Shown here piece after piece: positions 7,692 to 9,919 of a stretch of 9,919 nucleotides of DNA. The notes under the pieces are model-generated. The model did not search any database and was not told the DNA's origin. It was given only the letters and a program-made list of their open reading frames with translations. Both the position numbers and the translations under genes were made by a program. The stretch lies in NCBI GenBank assembly GCA_903831485.1, contig CAIKXW010000416.1:1-9919 (forward strand), read 5' to 3'. This DNA comes from an uncultured Alphaproteobacteria bacterium. GTDB taxonomy: Bacteria > Pseudomonadota > Alphaproteobacteria > Caulobacterales > Hyphomonadaceae. Position 1 is the stretch's first letter. Every line of letters starts with the position of its first letter.

Positions 7692-7778
7692 GAAGGTCTC
7701 CCGGGGCAGCGTCTAATGCGCTGGCTCGGACAGACTATCCTGCAGGCGAGCGACCGCAAGCGACCACTTCAGACGTGT

Positions 7779-8234
7779 TCAGCAACCAGCCATGTTGGCG
7801 AGCGCGTGCTCGATCTGCTTCGGCGGCGCCTCGCGGAGATCCTTGCCAACTTCGGCCCTGATTGCGGACTTGAGTCTCGCGGAATAGTCGCCGCGAATTG
7901 CCCCCAGAAACCGCGGCGAGGCGAACAGCACGATCCCGAGGGCGTCCTTGCCGCCCTTGTGCCGGCCAACCAGTTCGTCGAGGCGCGTTGCGAGGCGGGT
8001 GGCGAACCGGCGCTCGCCCTGTTCATGATAGTCGTGCCCGGCCAAGGCCGTTTTTCCGCCGGCGGGCTCGGCATAGTTGGCGCCTGCGCCACCGTCCTGC
8101 GTGAACGACTTGCTGTCGGCATCGTGGATTTCGAGCATTTCCAGCCTGACGGATCCATCATTGCTGGCATTTCGATAGACGACCGCGCCGCCGCCGTCGG
8201 CCGCGACGACCAGAGTTCCGTGTTCGACGATCAT
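7779..8234 (-). CDS. Host attachment protein family (PF10116-like)
   Basis: The 151-residue product shows the pattern of the family annotated as 'protein required for attachment to host cells': an N-terminal strand LVVAADGGGAVVY (8-20), a central HDYHEQGERRFATRLATRLD (67-86), IVLFASPRFLGAIRG (101-115) and KDLREAPPKQIEHAL (131-145). The fold resembles the eRF1/archaeal release-factor middle domain, and the true biochemical role is not settled; the attachment label comes from a few plant-associated bacteria. No signal peptide is present, so a cytosolic location is likely. ATG 8234 is chosen over a start at 8279 because GGAAGG lies 7 nt upstream and family homology begins there. An FNR-type box lies 81 nt upstream, and an alcohol dehydrogenase gene follows. 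Confidence 0.85.
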   Translation of the reverse strand: MIVEHGTLVVAADGGGAVVYRNASNDGSVRLEMLEIHDADSKSFTQDGGAGANYAEPAGGKTALAGHDYHEQGERRFATRLATRLDELVGRHKGGKDALGIVLFASPRFLGAIRGDYSARLKSAIRAEVGKDLREAPPKQIEHALANMAGC

Positions 8235-8287
8235 TGGAATACCTTCCGGCTGCGAGGCGGCCCCGCGCAGAGGCCGCACACATGCGC

Positions 8288-8293
8288 AGACTA
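8288..8293 (-). promoter_or_regulatory. Putative -10 element of the host-attachment gene promoter
   Basis: TAGTCT on the minus strand keeps the three most conserved -10 positions (T, A and the final T). With transcription starting near 8281, the upstream FNR-type box is centred at about -40.5, the spacing typical of FNR-activated promoters that lack a good -35 element. The leader to ATG 8234 would be about 46 nt. The match is weak by itself and rests on its spacing to the box. Confidence 0.4.
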
Positions 8294-8314
8294 GAGTAAC
8301 GCCGTCCGGTCAAC

Positions 8315-8328
8315 TTGAGTTGCGTCAA
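8315..8328 (-). promoter_or_regulatory. FNR/FixK-type binding site upstream of the host-attachment gene
   Basis: On the minus strand the site reads TTGACGCAACTCAA, a TTGA-N6-TCAA palindrome that fits the FNR/FixK/FnrL pattern TTGAY-N4-RTCAA except for one position in the second half-site. The dyad extends by one C/G pair on each side (8314-8329). An additional half-site makes TCAA-C-TTGA (8310-8318) on the plus strand, so half-sites are clustered. Its centre lies about 40-41 nt upstream of the start point predicted from the -10 element, the position expected for class II activation. The regulator gene is not in the window. Confidence 0.68.
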
Positions 8329-8336
8329 GCGGGCCG

Positions 8337-8366
8337 CGCTCTGATCGGCGAACTTCCTTCAGAGCG
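8337..8366. repeat. Inverted repeat at the 3' end of the endonuclease V-like gene
   Basis: CGCTCTGA (8337-8344) and TCAGAGCG (8359-8366) form a perfect 8-bp stem with a 14-nt loop. The stem spans the last codons and stop of the endonuclease V-like gene. Read on the minus strand it could be a 3' hairpin, but no T-run follows, so intrinsic termination is doubtful. It could instead protect the transcript end or lower read-through into the FNR-type promoter just downstream. Confidence 0.45.
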
Positions 8367-8862
8367 TCTTGCGGGCCAGTTGGTCGACACGGCCCACCAG
8401 CGTCGGGATGCGATGCGCGCCATGCATCCGCTTCACGCCCGATACCGCCTCGCTAAGCGTGACACCGGCGCACGTCACCCAGAGCGGGCTCGTGCTGTCG
8501 CCGCGCGTGACCTGCTCCACCCACTGCTCGGCTCCAGCAAAGCGCGACTTGGCCACGCCGACAACGGCGGTACGTCCACGCAGCGCCTCGAACAGGTGCG
8601 CGCCGAGACCCTTGCGACCGTCGGTATCGAGCCAGACATAACCGTCGATCACCAGGATACGCGGCCGCTCGGGCAGCATGGCCAGGACGGACATGATCAG
8701 CGGCAATTCGCGCCGGTGGAATTCGCCGGGGGCGTACTCTTCGGCGCGGCCTGCGCGATGCGTGAACTCCGCGATCGGCGCGGGCGACGTCCAGTCGTCC
8801 GCCGTCAGGCAAGCGGCCACCGAGGCTTCCCCCGCATATGCGGCATCAAGAATGGCGATCAC
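8359..8862 (-). CDS. Compact endonuclease V-like protein
   Basis: Endonuclease V cleaves DNA near deaminated bases such as hypoxanthine. This 167-residue product is shorter than the enterobacterial enzyme (about 220) but keeps the core order. Asp6 in ILDAAY sits at the usual DVSY position. Glu52 lies in YAPGEFHRRELP, with Tyr43 in the place of the PYIP wedge tyrosine. Asp73 is in VIDGYVWLD and Lys105 in VGVAKSRFAG. The C-terminus has SPLWVTCAGV and HRIPTL. The usual GxxHPR stretch after the third acidic residue is replaced by YVWLDTDGRKG. GTG 8862 is the only usable start: an in-frame stop precedes it with no other start between. It has no Shine-Dalgarno, but overlaps the stop (GTGA) of an 18-codon ORF (8915-8859, minus) that does have GGAG 9 nt upstream. 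A gap of 151 bp separates it from the RidA-family gene. Activity on inosine is inferred. Confidence 0.8.
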   Translation of the reverse strand: MIAILDAAYAGEASVAACLTADDWTSPAPIAEFTHRAGRAEEYAPGEFHRRELPLIMSVLAMLPERPRILVIDGYVWLDTDGRKGLGAHLFEALRGRTAVVGVAKSRFAGAEQWVEQVTRGDSTSPLWVTCAGVTLSEAVSGVKRMHGAHRIPTLVGRVDQLARKTL

Positions 8863-9013
8863 GGGGCGGTTTTCTGCGGCAAGGCCAGCGCCGCGGGGGC
8901 AGCAAACCGGATCATGTCCTCACACTCCAACCGATTCCGGCCCCCCGGTTCCCACGAACATGCCCGACCCGTCCAGCGCCGCAAGGCCAGTCTGCAGCTC
9001 AGGAAATCTACAG

Positions 9014-9403
9014 CTATCGAGTCACCACCGCGTCCGCCTCGACCTCGACCAGCCAACCTGAATTGATCAGCGCACTGGTGCCGAGGAAAGACGTTGCGGG
9101 TTCGATATCCTTGAACACCTCGCCATGCGCCTCGCCGGCTTCCTTCCAGCGGCTCATGTCGGTCAGGAACACGCGCGTGCGCACCACGTCCTTGATGTCC
9201 GCGCCAGCCTGCACCAGCGCGCCCTCGATGATTTCGAGGCAGCGCATTGTCTGCGCCTTCACGTCGCCCGGGGCCGCCACGCCGCCATCCGGTGCGATCG
9301 GCGCGCAGCCTGAAACGAATACCATGTCGCCCACACGCACGGCGCGCGAGAAGCCTAGCCCCAGCTTCGATCCGCTGGGGACTTTCATCATATCTCTGGC
9401 CAT
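9014..9403 (-). CDS. RidA/YjgF-family protein lacking the imine-deaminase arginine
   Basis: The 129-residue product has the RidA/YjgF/UK114 fold, normally a homotrimer: VRVGDMVFVSGCAPIAPDGG (22-41), DVKAQTMRCLEIIEGALVQAG (47-67), DVVRTRVFLTDM (72-83) and a C-terminal WLVEVEADAVV (117-127). Canonical RidA deaminates 2-aminoacrylate using an Arg in an ARSCVEV segment. Here the aligned segment is ATSFLGTSALI (103-113), with Thr104 in place of that Arg. It therefore fits the Rid subfamilies without demonstrated imine deaminase activity better. ATG 9403 starts 2 nt after the thiolase stop, with only a weak GAGCGGG site, so translational coupling is likely. A role linked to the thiolase pathway is possible but unproven. 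Confidence 0.9.
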   Translation of the reverse strand: MARDMMKVPSGSKLGLGFSRAVRVGDMVFVSGCAPIAPDGGVAAPGDVKAQTMRCLEIIEGALVQAGADIKDVVRTRVFLTDMSRWKEAGEAHGEVFKDIEPATSFLGTSALINSGWLVEVEADAVVTR

Positions 9404-9405
9404 GA

Positions 9406-9919
9406 TCAGGCCCGCTCGATCGCCATGGCGATTCCCTCGCCGCCGCCGATGCAGAGCGCAGCCATGCCGCGTTTCTTGCCCTTCTGCTCAAGCGCGTTGA
9501 TCAGCGTCACCAGCACCCGCGCGCCCGAAGCGCCGATCGGGTGGCCGAGCGCGCAGGCCCCGCCATTCACATTTACCTTGTCATGGCTGATGCCGAGTTC
9601 TTTCATCGCGATCATCGGCACGACCGCGAACGCCTCGTTGATCTCCCAGAGATCGACATCAGACGCCTGCCAGCCGGCCTTTTCGAGCGCCTTCTTCATT
9701 GCGGGCACCGGGGCCGTCGTGAAATAGGCCGGCTCGTGGCTATGCGCGCCGCTCGCCACGATTGTCGCCAGCGGCTTCAGCCCGCGCTTCTTCGCTTCCG
9801 ACGCGCGCATGAGAACCAGAGCGGCGGCGCCATCCGAAATGCCGGACGCGTTCGCCGCAGTCACCGTACCGTCCTTCGAGAAGGCGGGACGCAGGGTCGG
9901 AATCTTTTCCGGCATCGCC
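9406..9919 (-). CDS. Acetyl-CoA acetyltransferase (thiolase), C-terminal part
   Basis: Only the last 170 or so residues are visible; the gene's start is beyond the window end. The segment holds [20 protein letters not shown] (the junction into the C-terminal thiolase domain), DGAAALVLM, the NEAFA motif, [18 protein letters not shown] with the catalytic His in GHP, and [15 protein letters not shown] with the second catalytic Cys. Thiolases of this type condense two acetyl-CoA to acetoacetyl-CoA or cleave 3-ketoacyl-CoA. The biosynthetic (PhaA/AtoB-like) subgroup fits the motifs, but substrate range cannot be fixed without the N-terminal half and its nucleophilic Cys. The methionine visible near the edge is internal and not the start. 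The RidA-family gene follows after 2 nt. Confidence 0.95.
   Translation of the reverse strand, partial: AMPEKIPTLRPAFSKDGTVTAANASGISDGAAALVLMRASEAKKRGLKPLATIVASGAHSHEPAYFTTAPVPAMKKALEKAGWQASDVDLWEINEAFAVVPMIAMKELGISHDKVNVNGGACALGHPIGASGARVLVTLINALEQKGKKRGMAALCIGGGEGIAMAIERA

Noticed and set aside
7278..8294. Plus-strand open frame of 338 codons opposite the alcohol dehydrogenase and host-attachment genes
   Set aside because: Both opposing genes are recognised by family motifs. The plus-strand product is His/Arg/Ala-rich without family features.
8863..9013. Possible extra gene or repeat in the gap between the RidA-family gene and the endonuclease V-like gene
   Set aside because: Only very short frames and a repeated GCAAGGCCAG were seen; too little to call beyond the leader ORF noted in the findings.
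8859..9491. Long minus-strand frame of 210 codons overlapping the RidA and thiolase genes
   Set aside because: Arg/Gly-rich out-of-frame reading of two identified genes. Only its last 18 codons, which have their own ATG and GGAG, are kept as a possible leader.

Overview
The window is GC-rich and densely packed. It most resembles an alphaproteobacterial chromosome. Three things point there: a tandem glycine riboswitch leading a gcv operon, a P-protein split into two genes (gcvPA and gcvPB, the arrangement usual in Caulobacterales-, Hyphomonas- and Sphingomonas-type lineages rather than in rhizobia), and a site of the FNR/FixK type seen in alphaproteobacterial low-oxygen regulons. The exact lineage is an inference; no rRNA or marker gene is present.

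Positions 1-5288, plus strand: the 3' end of a first glycine aptamer and a complete second aptamer lead into a five-gene glycine cleavage operon, gcvT - gcvH - paiB-like - gcvPA - gcvPB. GcvPA and GcvPB decarboxylate glycine and load the aminomethyl group onto lipoyl-GcvH. GcvT passes the one-carbon unit to tetrahydrofolate and releases ammonia. A PaiB-family FMN-binding split-barrel protein lies inside the operon, 7 nt after gcvH and overlapping gcvPA by one base. The region between aptamer and gcvT has no U-run, but a perfect 9-bp pairing between the aptamer's P1 3' strand and the gcvT Shine-Dalgarno suggests translational control.

Positions 5290-6638: a DUF2332 protein on the minus strand, convergent with gcvPB with one base between stop codons, then a short divergent ORF on the plus strand for a possible 70-residue membrane protein.

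Positions 6639-8358, minus strand: a host-attachment (PF10116-like) protein gene followed by a zinc-dependent alcohol dehydrogenase gene. A near-consensus FNR/FixK box with a correctly placed -10 element lies upstream of the pair, suggesting a small low-oxygen-induced unit.

Positions 8359-9919, minus strand: the C-terminal part of an acetyl-CoA acetyltransferase (cut by the window end), a RidA-family protein starting 2 nt after it, and, after a 151-bp gap, a compact endonuclease V-like protein with a GTG start. No insertion sequence, CRISPR array, tRNA, rRNA or phage gene was seen. The most informative signals are regulatory: the riboswitch expression platform and the FNR-type promoter.
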